Shown here piece by piece: positions 18,196 through 27,208 of a stretch of DNA of 64,000 nucleotides (position 1 is the first letter of the stretch; each line of letters starts with the position of its first letter). Both the position numbers and the translations under genes were made by a program. The stretch is from positions 496,001 to 560,000 of the forward strand of contig CALVBI010000001.1 of NCBI GenBank assembly GCA_944325735.1. Direction: 5' to 3'. This stretch comes from Candidatus Gastranaerophilales bacterium. Lineage in GTDB: Bacteria; Cyanobacteriota; Vampirovibrionia; Gastranaerophilales; Gastranaerophilaceae. The notes under the pieces were generated by a model. That model did not search any database. It was given only the letters and a program-made list of their open reading frames with translations, and was not told the DNA's origin.

Positions 18196-18211
18196 AAATA
18201 TATTAATATTT

Positions 18212-18241
18212 AAGCACCCTCTTATTTTGAGAGGGTGCTTT
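18212..18241 (+). terminator. Intrinsic terminator after the iron ADH gene
   Basis: AAGCACCCTC and GAGGGTGCTT form a perfect 10-bp stem with a 9-nt AT-rich loop, followed by T residues. Confidence 0.9.
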
Positions 18242-18258
18242 TATGTTAGAATTTTTCC

Positions 18259-18513
18259 ATGAATGTTAAAAATATACGACCAAAAACTTATGTCAAAGAA
18301 ATTTATGACAATAATAATGTATTAAGATATAAATCAAGATATATAAAATCAACAAATACTTTAATTAAAGATGTATTTTTTCATCAAGATGGGCAAACAG
18401 TTGCTTCTATTACAAAATATGATTCTCAAACAGGGAAACCGCTTAGGGAAGTTTTTTTTAATGCAATAGGAAAATATTTTAGTACAATTGATTACGATAA
18501 AATAAAATATTGA
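18259..18513 (+). CDS. Small conserved hypothetical protein
   Basis: This 84-residue protein is rich in Lys, Tyr, Asp and Asn and appears to be all-beta, with repeats of the form KEIYDNNNVLRYKSRYIK and ITKYDSQTGKPLREVFF. They resemble the short strand-turn units of MORN-variant or YD-type proteins. TGtTAGAAT (18244-18252) ends 6 nt before the ATG, so it is probably leaderless, even though it sits directly behind the ADH terminator. The U32 peptidase gene follows after 23 bp. Confidence 0.6.
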   Translation: MNVKNIRPKTYVKEIYDNNNVLRYKSRYIKSTNTLIKDVFFHQDGQTVASITKYDSQTGKPLREVFFNAIGKYFSTIDYDKIKY

Positions 18514-18536
18514 ATGTAATTTCAGGTTTTTAATAT

Positions 18537-20318
18537 ATGGTACAAAAAGTAGAACTTCTAGCTCCTGCAAAGGATAAAAAAACTGCAATAACTGCAATAA
18601 ATTCCGGATGTGATGCAATTTATATCGGGGCATCGAATTTTGGTGCACGTAAAAAAGTTCCGAATTCTTTGGAAGATATAAAAGAGATTGTTGACTACGC
18701 TCACAAATTCTATGTAAAAGTTCATGTGACCGTAAATACTATTTTAATCGATGATGAGATTTTAAAGGCAAAAGAATTAATTCAAAAATTGTATGATATT
18801 GGAGTTGATGCAATTATTGTGCAAGATATGGGAATTTTTAAACTTGCAATAGATAATAAATTGCCTCCAATAGCCCTACATGCGAGTACGCAGTGTGATA
18901 ACAGGGATTTAGAAAAAGTTAAATTTTTTGATGATATGGGAGTTTCTCGTGTAATTTTAGCTAGAGAATTGTCGTTAGAAAAGATTAAAGAAATTTGCGC
19001 AAATACAAATGCTGAAATTGAAACTTTTATCCATGGTGCTTTATGTGTATCTTATAGCGGACAATGTTATTTCAGTCACTATATTGGCGGAAGGTCTGCT
19101 AATCGTGGAGAGTGTGCTCAAGCTTGTCGTAAAAAATATACTCTTGTCGATGAAAGAGGGAACATAATCGCTAAAGACAAATATCTTTTGAGTATGAAAG
19201 ATTTTAATGCTTCTCGTCATTTAGAGTCGTTAATTGATGCAGGTGTAAAATCGTTTAAAATAGAAGGGCGTTTAAAAGACGAAAATTATGTAAAAAATGT
19301 TGTAGCATATTATAGACAAGAAATTGACAAATTTGCACCTAAAACATCATCAGGCCGAGTCTTTTTGGATTTTGAACCTGATGTGAGAAAAAGTTTTAAT
19401 CGTGGATTTACTGATTACTTTTTAGATGGGCGTAAGAGATGTTTTAATTTTGAAAGTCCTAAATCATTGGGCGAAAAACTTGGTAAAATTACGAAAGTTG
19501 GAAAAGATTATTTTGAAATCGGCAGAACGGATTACAAGATGGCAGGAGGTCAAGCCGGTATCAAAATAAATTCTCAAGACGGATTATATTTTAACGGCAA
19601 TGGTTGTCTTGTAAATAAAGTTGAGGGTAAGAAAATTTATCCTAACAAGATGGATGGTATTGCTGTTGGACTTGAGGTCTATCGAAATTTTGACAGTAAA
19701 TTTGAAAAACAACTTGAAAGTTCCAAAATAAAACGCCAAATCGGGGTAAAATTCTCTTTCAAAAAAGGGATTTTGACGGTTATAGATGAAGATGAAAATT
19801 CTGTTAATTTCACTATAGATGGTTGTGAAAAAGCAAAAAATCCTGAAAAAATGAAAGAAAATTTTATTACACAACTGAAAAAAACAGGTGATAGTGATTT
19901 TTATGTTGAAGCTATCGAAATTTCGGAAGAAATTCCTTTTATGCCAATTTCTCAAATAAATGAAATTCGCAGAACCATACTTGAAAAGTTGATGAATGAA
20001 CGTTTAAAAAATTATAAAAGAGAATTGCAAAAGCCTTTGAAATTGTCTAAATTTCCAAAGGAAAATCTTGATTACAGAGCAAATATTCACAATCAATGTG
20101 CAAAAGAGTTTTATGAAAAATGCGGTTGTGAGGTATGTGAAATGTCTGCAGAAAGCGGAGCATTTCCAAAAGAATTGATGAGGACAAAGCATTGTTTGAA
20201 ATTTGCTTTTAATATGTGCAAATCTCCTAAAAAATTATTTCTTATTGATGAGAAAGGGAAGAAGTATCCTCTGATGTTTGATTGCAAGAATTGTGAGATG
20301 GTTGTTTTAGCCAATTAG
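18537..20318 (+). CDS. U32-family peptidase
   Basis: This 593-residue protein starts with a TIM-barrel of the U32 family: VELLAPAKDKKTAITAINSG, then GCDAIYIGASNFGAR. The diagnostic Cys-rich signature FIHGALCVSYSGQC, then GRSANRGECAQACRKKY, lies near residues 165-205. A C-terminal extension holds further Cys pairs (CGCEVCEM and FDCKNCEM), possibly an FeS site. Members include collagenase-like peptidases and 23S rRNA hydroxylation factors (RlhA), so the substrate is open. The 3' end overlaps the convergent hydrolase gene by 77 bp. No good ribosome site is seen. Confidence 0.9.
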   Translation: MVQKVELLAPAKDKKTAITAINSGCDAIYIGASNFGARKKVPNSLEDIKEIVDYAHKFYVKVHVTVNTILIDDEILKAKELIQKLYDIGVDAIIVQDMGIFKLAIDNKLPPIALHASTQCDNRDLEKVKFFDDMGVSRVILARELSLEKIKEICANTNAEIETFIHGALCVSYSGQCYFSHYIGGRSANRGECAQACRKKYTLVDERGNIIAKDKYLLSMKDFNASRHLESLIDAGVKSFKIEGRLKDENYVKNVVAYYRQEIDKFAPKTSSGRVFLDFEPDVRKSFNRGFTDYFLDGRKRCFNFESPKSLGEKLGKITKVGKDYFEIGRTDYKMAGGQAGIKINSQDGLYFNGNGCLVNKVEGKKIYPNKMDGIAVGLEVYRNFDSKFEKQLESSKIKRQIGVKFSFKKGILTVIDEDENSVNFTIDGCEKAKNPEKMKENFITQLKKTGDSDFYVEAIEISEEIPFMPISQINEIRRTILEKLMNERLKNYKRELQKPLKLSKFPKENLDYRANIHNQCAKEFYEKCGCEVCEMSAESGAFPKELMRTKHCLKFAFNMCKSPKKLFLIDEKGKKYPLMFDCKNCEMVVLAN

Positions 20319-21012
20319 TGCAAGTTTCAATAAATTTTTCAGGGTAGTCCAGATATAAATCCTCTGCGTGAATGCTTTTGAATAATTCAAAACTTTTTGG
20401 GCAAGTTGCTTTTTCATATAACAATTCGGTATGCCAAGGGCAAACTGTCGGGTCTTTTTCGCCTGCAATGAATAGTGTTGGAACTTCTATATTTTTTATT
20501 ATATCTATCGGTTTGATTTTTTTTCTCATAATTAAAGATGGGCGGATAGATAACCAGCGTTTCAACTCGCATTTTTTTAGTGTTGGAAGCCAAGCTTCTT
20601 TTTTCCACATTTTATTTTCAATTTTATCAAAATCACATGGGGCTGATACTGCAATTACTTTATCTACATTTTTATTTATTGCACTGTGGATTAATACCAA
20701 TGCGCCGCCTAGTGAAAAACCTACAAGATAAATTTTTTCATAGTATTTTTTTGCATAGTTAATAACTGTGTTTAAATCAATAGTTTCCTTGCTTGTAAAA
20801 GTATAAAATCCAGAGCTTTTTCCATGTCCTCTGCAATCGAAAGAGATTACATCAAAATTTTTGGAAAAATCATTTGCGATATTTATAAAAGCTTTGCTGT
20901 CTTTTGTCATAAACCAGCCATGCACAAGTATAATCACTTCTTTGTGATTGTGTTTTATGTGATTTATTGCAATATTAATATTATCCTCTGTTTTTAGAAA
21001 AAATTTATCCAT
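20242..21012 (-). CDS. Alpha/beta hydrolase (serine esterase/lipase type)
   Basis: This 256-residue hydrolase has an oxyanion region LVHGWFMTKDS, the nucleophile elbow VGFSLGGA, the acid in FIAGEKDPTVCP and the likely catalytic His in SIHAEDLYLDYPE. There is no signal peptide, so it should be cytosolic. TGaTAAAAT (complement of 21019-21027) ends 6 nt before the ATG, with no Shine-Dalgarno. The C-terminal 25 residues (Ser/Gln-rich) are encoded opposite the end of the U32 gene in a 77-bp convergent overlap. Substrate is unknown. Confidence 0.88.
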   Translation of the reverse strand: MDKFFLKTEDNINIAINHIKHNHKEVIILVHGWFMTKDSKAFINIANDFSKNFDVISFDCRGHGKSSGFYTFTSKETIDLNTVINYAKKYYEKIYLVGFSLGGALVLIHSAINKNVDKVIAVSAPCDFDKIENKMWKKEAWLPTLKKCELKRWLSIRPSLIMRKKIKPIDIIKNIEVPTLFIAGEKDPTVCPWHTELLYEKATCPKSFELFKSIHAEDLYLDYPEKFIETCTNWLKQPSHNSCNQTSEDTSSLSHQ

Positions 21013-21139
21013 ATAAATATTTTATCATGTTTTGACTTATGTACAAAAAACCTTAAATAAAAATTGTAGATATCATACGAAAGTATGAGCAAGAAATGCA
21101 GGTTTTGGTATATATTTGAATGTACCAGAGGGTAGATTT

Positions 21140-22684
21140 GTGTTAAACGGTGTATTTCAACGACCTTATTTGAATAAAGACGGACGTAATCTTGTAAAGA
21201 AAAAGCAAGATGAGGAGAAAAACGCGTCTTCTTCTGCCGTTCAAAGAGAAGAACAGCCTAACCAAAATTCAAGAAGTAAAGGTCTTCAATATGTAGAGCA
21301 AAAAAGACCTTCATATACCCCTGCCTATCAACAGCAAAATAATGGAGAACAAGTTGACTGGCGTCAAATGCGTTCTCAAATTCAAAGTCAAGCTCAATCT
21401 AGAAACTTACAGCATACACAATTACAACAAGCACCTGCTCAAACTCAGGAAATTGCCCCTACCAAAACTCTTTCAGGCAGAAGCACTGTAATTAATATTG
21501 CTCAAATTTTAAAGGATTTCAGAAACACAGCTGCAGCTATCGGAACTCCTGATAATTTGAAAGAGGAAGTAAACGGTTACTTATCTTTGATCGAAACTCA
21601 AGTTCAAAAAGATAATCCGAATACTAAACTTATTAAATCAAATTTAAAAAATGCATCATCAATTTTAGATGGTTATATTTCTGAAACTCTTAATAAAGAT
21701 TCAAAAGTTGTAGAAAATTGGGTTGATGCCTTATTTTTGCAGCAAATAGATTTTAAATATAATGAAAATGACATAAACCCTCAATTTTTGGTAAAATTCC
21801 CAGAAGGAAGTACACAACAAGCTGAAAAAGCAGAGAATAAAACAACCGTTAATGATACGGTAAAAGAACCTGTACAACAAGAGATTGAAACAGATTCAAA
21901 AGTTGTATCATTAATTCCTCAAGATAAAGAATTGAAATCTTTGTTTATTCAATCTAAAAAACTGGCTTACGCAAATCAACCTGAAAAAGCTATAGAAACA
22001 TTCCAAAGAGCTTTAAAACGAGCAGATGAAGTTGGTGATACCGAAACAAAATCTAAGATTTATTATGAAGTCGGCAGAATTTATGATGATCATGATTATT
22101 ATGCTCAGGCTCTAAAAAGTTATAACCAATCTTTAAAAAATACAACCGATAATAATGTAAAAACAAAAGCCCATTATTCAATGGCTCAAATTTATGATGA
22201 TGTAAATCAAATTGAACCTGCACTTGATCATTATTTCAGCTCAATTTCTTTTGCCGGTGAGGCAGAAAATTTGGTTGCACAATCTACATCTTTAACAAAA
22301 ATGGGTAATATTTATACAGACATGTATGAAGATGAAGCTATGAATTATTATTCTATTGCAGATGATTTAGCATCTCAGACTGATAATTCAAGAGTGAAAG
22401 GTTTTGTATCTTCAAGCATGGGTAATGCTTATGAAAAATTTGGAGAATCTCAAAAAGCTCTTAAATCTTACTCTAATGCCGTAAAACATTATACAGATGC
22501 TGAGGCTCCTTTGAAAGTCGCACAAAATTATGCAAAAGCTGCAGATATTATGGTGGAACACAGTAATGTATCTAAAGCTAAGGGGCTTTTGACAAAAGCT
22601 CAAAATTATGCTCGTCAAACTGATGATGTTAATTTGATGAATGAGATTAACGATAAACTTGCAAGTCTTGAATTATTAGGTTAA
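21140..22684 (+). CDS. TPR-repeat protein with disordered N-terminal region
   Basis: This 514-residue protein begins with about 110 Gln/Ser/Pro-rich, probably disordered residues and then a helical domain (IAQILKDFRNTAAAIGTP). A second linker is followed by about six TPR units from residue 270 to the end, for example AYANQPEKAIETFQRALKR and YDDHDYYAQALKSYNQSLK. No signal peptide is seen. GTG 21140 is preceded by AGAGGG at a good distance; an in-frame TTG at 21116 would add eight residues. A scaffold role is likely but partners are unknown. It is followed by a strong terminator. Confidence 0.8.
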   Translation: MLNGVFQRPYLNKDGRNLVKKKQDEEKNASSSAVQREEQPNQNSRSKGLQYVEQKRPSYTPAYQQQNNGEQVDWRQMRSQIQSQAQSRNLQHTQLQQAPAQTQEIAPTKTLSGRSTVINIAQILKDFRNTAAAIGTPDNLKEEVNGYLSLIETQVQKDNPNTKLIKSNLKNASSILDGYISETLNKDSKVVENWVDALFLQQIDFKYNENDINPQFLVKFPEGSTQQAEKAENKTTVNDTVKEPVQQEIETDSKVVSLIPQDKELKSLFIQSKKLAYANQPEKAIETFQRALKRADEVGDTETKSKIYYEVGRIYDDHDYYAQALKSYNQSLKNTTDNNVKTKAHYSMAQIYDDVNQIEPALDHYFSSISFAGEAENLVAQSTSLTKMGNIYTDMYEDEAMNYYSIADDLASQTDNSRVKGFVSSSMGNAYEKFGESQKALKSYSNAVKHYTDAEAPLKVAQNYAKAADIMVEHSNVSKAKGLLTKAQNYARQTDDVNLMNEINDKLASLELLG

Positions 22685-22686
22685 AA

Positions 22687-22717
22687 AAAGAGGAGTAATT
22701 TTACTCCTCTCTTTTTT
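22687..22717. terminator. Bidirectional intrinsic terminator
   Basis: GAGGAGTAA-tt-TTACTCCTC forms a perfect 9-bp stem with A-rich and T6 flanks. It serves both the TPR gene and the convergent glyoxalase-like gene. Confidence 0.9.
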
Positions 22718-23093
22718 ATTTCTTAGCCATAATTTCTATTTCGTTTCCATCAGGATCTTTCAAGAATGCAACATACATATTAACTTCCGGCATGAAAAAT
22801 GGTTCATATAAGTATTTATAACCGAATTTTTCCATTTTTGCGGTAAATTCTTCCATTGATTTTGCTTCAAAAGCAAAATGTCCGAATGCATTCCCGTTTT
22901 CATATCCATTTTTAGGCGTTTCATTATTGTAAGTTAATTCAATCTGTGTTTGACCATCTTCATCACTTAGATAGTATAGAACACAATCGTCTAATTTAAC
23001 TTCTCCTGTTCTGTTTAAATCCATAAGTCCTGTGTAAAATTTCATTGATTCATCAATGTTTTTTACTCTAATCATTGCGTGTAAAAATTTCAT
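22716..23093 (-). CDS. Glyoxalase I-like VOC protein (lactoylglutathione lyase type)
   Basis: This 125-residue protein has two betaalphabetabetabeta modules. Predicted metal ligands are His 5 (MKFLHAMIRV), Glu in TQIELTYN, His in FGHFAFEAK and Glu in GNEIEIMAK, the pattern of glyoxalase I. Such enzymes detoxify methylglyoxal, a by-product of triose phosphates. Length is typical (about 125-135). An AAGGGGA ribosome site precedes the ATG. A related VOC enzyme with another substrate is possible. Confidence 0.88.
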   Translation of the reverse strand: MKFLHAMIRVKNIDESMKFYTGLMDLNRTGEVKLDDCVLYYLSDEDGQTQIELTYNNETPKNGYENGNAFGHFAFEAKSMEEFTAKMEKFGYKYLYEPFFMPEVNMYVAFLKDPDGNEIEIMAKK

Positions 23094-23119
23094 TTTTTCC
23101 CCTTATTATAAATATATAA

Positions 23120-24235
23120 CTAATCTATATGTGATGATACGCCATTAGATGTGTTTTTGTCAATTTCTATAACATGTCTTATTATTGTATGTGACATTAA
23201 AAGTAAGTATGGATTTATTTCATTAGTATTACTCATATTAATTTTTGCTTGAGGTTTTTCTTGTTGTTCATTTACGGTTGTTTGAGTGCTTGTTTCAAAA
23301 GATACTACAGATTCCATTGAATAATGTTTTTCGTCACCTTCAATTCTTAGTAATAATTCTTCTTTAGGGAATTCTTTTACGCATTCTATATTTACATGAA
23401 CAGAGTTTGCACTTTCTAGGATTAATGTTGCAATTACATTTCCATAATTGAGAGTTGTAATTGTAATAATTAAAATACTATTGCTTCCATCTTGCTCTGA
23501 ACCTGCTTCAATATCCAAGTCAAACCCTACGCCTTCTTGCAGTGGAAGCCATGGAAGATACAGAAGCATTAAAAGTTTCATTGTCTGTGCGGAATCATTT
23601 TGAGATGCAGCTGCAATACTTGCATTGATTATTTTTGCAGTATCTTTTAGTTGTGATAAGTCAGTTATGCCTAGTTTCGCAGAATTTGCCATTGTTGTAA
23701 TTAATTTTGCAATAGCATCTTTGCCATTAGCCTGAATCATTGCCGCGATTTCTGAAAGATTTATTAGTCCTGTTGAGGAAATCGGGAGATTTCTCAAAGA
23801 GCTTTGAAGTTGAGCTAGCATAGCTTTGTTACCTGTAAGCAGAATATTTTGAGCTTCTGTTAAAGATAAGCCTTGCAATTGTGCTAATATTTGAGCTTGG
23901 GTTTGGGATAAAGCATTTCTTTGCATATTAATTTGGTTTGCAAAACGTTGATTAAATTGGGCAAGTGTTATATTTCTTTGCAGAATATATAGTAATTCAT
24001 TCATATTTTTAGGCAAGTTCATCATATCTTTTACATAAGCTGATTGATCGCCTCCCGCCATATTCGCAAATTGTGGAGATGCAATAGAATTGTTTGCACT
24101 TCCTGTAGGTGCTTGCTGAGGAGCAGGTGTAAAAGAAGTTTGGGCAGGTTTATTTGCAGCAGCTTTTTGTTGAGCATTAAGCGCCTGATAATTTACAAAT
24201 TTTGAAATTAAATGCCCTAAGTTCAAATCTGCCAT
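23120..24235 (-). CDS. Hypothetical protein with FliK-like layout
   Basis: This 371-residue protein starts with MADLNLGHLISKF, then has an Ala/Gln/Pro-rich linker (30-70) and helical Gln-rich segments. A compact domain around residues 225-305 (LLYLPWLPLQEGVGFDLDIE, then TLNYGNVIATLILES) recalls the C-terminal substrate-specificity domain of hook-length control proteins. No flagellar genes are nearby, so it may serve another secretion or pilus apparatus. TATAAT lies 7 nt before the ATG (leaderless pattern). The FliK relation is tentative. Confidence 0.55.
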   Translation of the reverse strand: MADLNLGHLISKFVNYQALNAQQKAAANKPAQTSFTPAPQQAPTGSANNSIASPQFANMAGGDQSAYVKDMMNLPKNMNELLYILQRNITLAQFNQRFANQINMQRNALSQTQAQILAQLQGLSLTEAQNILLTGNKAMLAQLQSSLRNLPISSTGLINLSEIAAMIQANGKDAIAKLITTMANSAKLGITDLSQLKDTAKIINASIAAASQNDSAQTMKLLMLLYLPWLPLQEGVGFDLDIEAGSEQDGSNSILIITITTLNYGNVIATLILESANSVHVNIECVKEFPKEELLLRIEGDEKHYSMESVVSFETSTQTTVNEQQEKPQAKINMSNTNEINPYLLLMSHTIIRHVIEIDKNTSNGVSSHID

Positions 24236-24275
24236 AGATTAAATTATAATGATTTTTCCTAATTTGTCCAGTGGA

Positions 24276-25271
24276 TTAATCTTTAGTTGGCAAATATGAT
24301 TGCGGATAGTTATAATCTTCTTTAAATCCAAGATGTCTATACATTTTTAAGGCTTGGAAATTGTTTGTTTCAGTTGTTGTGTTTACTTCTGTAATCGGTT
24401 TTATGCCATTATCAGCCATTTCAATAAGTTTTTCAACGGATTTTTTCAACATATGTTTTGATAATCCTTTACCTTGATGTTCTTTTCTTATTGAAACGAT
24501 AGGGATATTTGCAATTCTACCGCCTGTAAGGTTCATAAAACAGAAGCCTACTGGAATATTGTTATATAACATAACAGTTGTTGCTTCAGGTAAAAATTCC
24601 GCATATATATTTTTTACAATTTTAGAAATTATATCACGTGTTCCTTCGATTGTTTTAAATCTTGGATCAAATAGTGCGTCTGCAGATGTTTCAAAGCCTT
24701 CTTGAACAACTTCTACTGCATCTTCAAAATATTTATCCTGCCAGTCTACAAGTCTATATTCATTGTCAAGTTGAGAAAGTTGAGTAGTTTTTAATATTTC
24801 TCTAGAATTTGTACCGGCCATCATAAATCTTAAGACTGCGATCCCTACAAATTTAAACCCATATCTTGCAATATCCCCGATTAAATTCTTTTGCGAACCT
24901 AACATTGGGTAGCATACGATTTTGTCTAATCTTTCAGCTTTTGTCAGTTCTAAGAATTTTTTAATCAAATACATTGCACGCTCTACCATATTTTCCATTT
25001 TGAATGAATGGATTATATTTAGCTCAATAGCTTCGGATATCGCAGTTGTGTATACCAAAAATGCTACAGGAATTGTATTATCGTATAGAACAAGGCAGTC
25101 GATTAAATTCTTTTCAACAGCATCTGTAAAGCCCTCAAAATCTAATGGTTCAAGTTCAAAATTATATTCTGTAACTGCACGATCTCTAAAATCATTGTAT
25201 ACAGTAGCAAAAGCTTTGTAATCATTTGAGGTTAATAATCGGGCTTCAAAGTTGTTATTTTCGTCAGTCAT
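24276..25271 (-). CDS. GNAT-family N-acetyltransferase
   Basis: This 331-residue protein has a C-terminal GNAT fold. Acetyl-CoA binding motif A is SIRKEHQGKGLSKHMLKK (about residues 252-269), followed by NTTTETNNFQALKMYRHLGF (motif B, about 292-311). The N-terminal half may be a degenerate second GNAT domain (TAISEAIELNIIHSFK). There is no signal peptide. It lies 45 bp downstream of ribBA on the same strand and could share its transcript. The acetyl acceptor is unknown. Confidence 0.82.
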   Translation of the reverse strand: MTDENNNFEARLLTSNDYKAFATVYNDFRDRAVTEYNFELEPLDFEGFTDAVEKNLIDCLVLYDNTIPVAFLVYTTAISEAIELNIIHSFKMENMVERAMYLIKKFLELTKAERLDKIVCYPMLGSQKNLIGDIARYGFKFVGIAVLRFMMAGTNSREILKTTQLSQLDNEYRLVDWQDKYFEDAVEVVQEGFETSADALFDPRFKTIEGTRDIISKIVKNIYAEFLPEATTVMLYNNIPVGFCFMNLTGGRIANIPIVSIRKEHQGKGLSKHMLKKSVEKLIEMADNGIKPITEVNTTTETNNFQALKMYRHLGFKEDYNYPQSYLPTKD

Positions 25272-25316
25272 TTTCTTAATTCCTTGTTACTCTATTCCTG
25301 TTACAAATTATGATGA

Positions 25317-26525
25317 TTAAATCATATGATGCATTTTATCTTTTTTAGTTTCCATATACCGTTTATTGTATTTATTTATAAACGGTGGTATTTTAACTAT
25401 ATCATGTACAGTTAATCCGTAACCATTCAAACCGACGATTTTTTTAGGATTATTAGTAATTAAGTTGAAATTGTTAAAACCTAAATCTCTAATTATTTGT
25501 GCACCCATGCCATAATCTCTTAAATCAGGTTTGAAGCCTAAAGAAACATTTGCTTCTACTGTATCTTGCCCTTCTTCTTGAAGATGGTAGGCTTTAATTT
25601 TGTTAATTATACCTATTCCTCTGCCTTCATGACCTTTCATGTAAACAAGAGCACCTTTACCATATTCGTTAATCATTTCAAGTGCACTGTGTAATTGGTA
25701 GTTGCAATCACATTTTAAACTGTGGAAAATATCACCTGTCAGACATTCGCTGTGCACTCTTATTAGAGGAATTTTGTCTGAGCCGTCATCTTTTACTAAT
25801 GCAACACTTTCTTGACCTGTCATGTGATTTAGATATCCGTAAATTTCGAATTCTCCAAATTGTGTTGGAAGATGAGCTTCTGCTTCGCGGGTTACAATTT
25901 TTTCTGATTTTAAACGGTATGCGATTAATTCGGCAACAGAAATGAACTTAATTCCATGTTTTTGAGCAAATTCATATAATTCATCGCGTTTTGCCATATG
26001 TCCGTCTTTGCCCATAATTTCGCACATAGGACCTGCAGGGATATGCCCGCATAATTTTGCTAAATCAACAACAGCTTCAGTATGACCGGTGCGGGTTAGA
26101 ACTCCGCCTTTTCTTGCTACGCAAGGGAATAAGTGTCCTGGACGTCTTAAATCAGAAGGTTGAGCATCAGGTGCAAGACAAACTTCTATTGTTTTTGCTC
26201 TGTCAAAAGCTGAAATTCCAGTTGTTACTCCATATTTTTCATGAGCATCAATGCTTACTGTAAAAGCTGTTCTCATACTTTCTGTATTTTGTTCTACCAT
26301 TTGATGAAGCTGCATTTTTTCTGCAATTTCACTTGAAACTGCAAGACAGATAAGTCCTTTTGCATTTTCAGCCATAAATTTTATAATTTCAGGAGTGACC
26401 ATTTGTCCTGAGCAAATTAAGTCACCTTCGTTTTCTCTATCTTCATCGTCTGCTACGATAATCATTTTACCGTTTTTAAAATCTTCCAGAGCATCTTCTA
26501 TGCTATCAAATTTAAAATTTTCCAT
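25317..26525 (-). CDS. ribBA: Bifunctional DHBP synthase / GTP cyclohydrolase II
   Basis: This 402-residue fusion supplies both precursors of riboflavin. Residues about 1-200 are DHBP synthase, with DDEDRENEGDLI and GHTEAVVDLAKLCG. Residues about 205-400 are GTP cyclohydrolase II, with the zinc site SECLTGDIFHSLKCDC and KGHEGRGIGIINKIKAY. Both halves appear intact. The start follows the ribE stop by one base, so ribE and ribBA form one unit. ribD and ribH are not in this window. No FMN riboswitch was recognised upstream of ribE. Confidence 0.97.
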   Translation of the reverse strand: MENFKFDSIEDALEDFKNGKMIIVADDEDRENEGDLICSGQMVTPEIIKFMAENAKGLICLAVSSEIAEKMQLHQMVEQNTESMRTAFTVSIDAHEKYGVTTGISAFDRAKTIEVCLAPDAQPSDLRRPGHLFPCVARKGGVLTRTGHTEAVVDLAKLCGHIPAGPMCEIMGKDGHMAKRDELYEFAQKHGIKFISVAELIAYRLKSEKIVTREAEAHLPTQFGEFEIYGYLNHMTGQESVALVKDDGSDKIPLIRVHSECLTGDIFHSLKCDCNYQLHSALEMINEYGKGALVYMKGHEGRGIGIINKIKAYHLQEEGQDTVEANVSLGFKPDLRDYGMGAQIIRDLGFNNFNLITNNPKKIVGLNGYGLTVHDIVKIPPFINKYNKRYMETKKDKMHHMI

Positions 26526-26526
26526 T

Positions 26527-27120
26527 TTACATAAACCCGTTTTCTTTCAAAAAATCTTCTGTAATATTATTATTTTTCGTTGATAAAAATTTTTCAACAT
26601 ACCTGCCTAAAATATCAGTTTCAATATTCACCAAATCTCCGATTTTTAAATATTTTAGGTTGGTATTTTCTAATGTATGCGGGATAATTGCAACACTGAA
26701 CGTATTATTTTTGTTTTTAGAAACAGTTAAGCTGACACCGTTTACGGTAATTGAACCTTTGTAGACGATGTATTTATCTAATTCTTTCGGGACTTCAAAA
26801 GTCATGTTACCTAAGTACTTTCCTGTTCCGTCAATGTGTCCTTGTACAATATGACCGCCCATTCTGGTTTGTGGGAGTAGTGCTCTTTCTAGATTTACGC
26901 ATTCACCTGTTTTAAAGCCTTTTGTAATTTTCAAAGTTTCAGCACTTACATCAGCGCTGAAAGAATTCGCATTCATTGCAACAACTGTTTGACAACAACC
27001 GTCAATCGCTATGCTGTCACCGATTTGGGTATTTTCTAGAACCTTTGAGCATTCAACGATAAGTTTGTGTCCGTCAAAACTTTTTATAAATCCTGTTTCT
27101 TCTACAATCCCTGTAAACAT
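26527..27120 (-). CDS. ribE: Riboflavin synthase alpha chain
   Basis: This 197-residue enzyme dismutates two lumazines to riboflavin. It begins MFTGIVEETGFI, the family hallmark, and has two lumazine-binding domains with SIAIDGCCQTVVAM and SITVNGVSLTVSKN, plus GGHIVQGHIDGTG. Length is normal. TGcTAAAAT ends 6 nt before the ATG with no Shine-Dalgarno, suggesting that the ribE-ribBA mRNA is leaderless. It is divergent from tpiA. Confidence 0.96.
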   Translation of the reverse strand: MFTGIVEETGFIKSFDGHKLIVECSKVLENTQIGDSIAIDGCCQTVVAMNANSFSADVSAETLKITKGFKTGECVNLERALLPQTRMGGHIVQGHIDGTGKYLGNMTFEVPKELDKYIVYKGSITVNGVSLTVSKNKNNTFSVAIIPHTLENTNLKYLKIGDLVNIETDILGRYVEKFLSTKNNNITEDFLKENGFM

Positions 27121-27143
27121 AAATTTATTTTAGCATGAAAAAA

Positions 27144-27171
27144 TTGCAATAAAATATTTTCCTCATATAAT
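27144..27171 (+). promoter_or_regulatory. Promoter of tpiA
   Basis: TTGCAA (27144-27149), 16 bp, and TATAAT (27166-27171). An AAAAGGAGAG ribosome site precedes the ATG at 27209. Confidence 0.7.
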
Positions 27172-27208
27172 TGAACATGTTAAATGTTTTAAAAAAGGAG
27201 AGAATATT

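Noticed and set aside
24922..25221. 99-codon plus-strand ORF opposite the GNAT gene
   Set aside because: Antisense shadow; no promoter or ribosome site.
27121..27208. FMN riboswitch before ribE
   Set aside because: Spacer is too short and lacks the conserved FMN-aptamer sequences.
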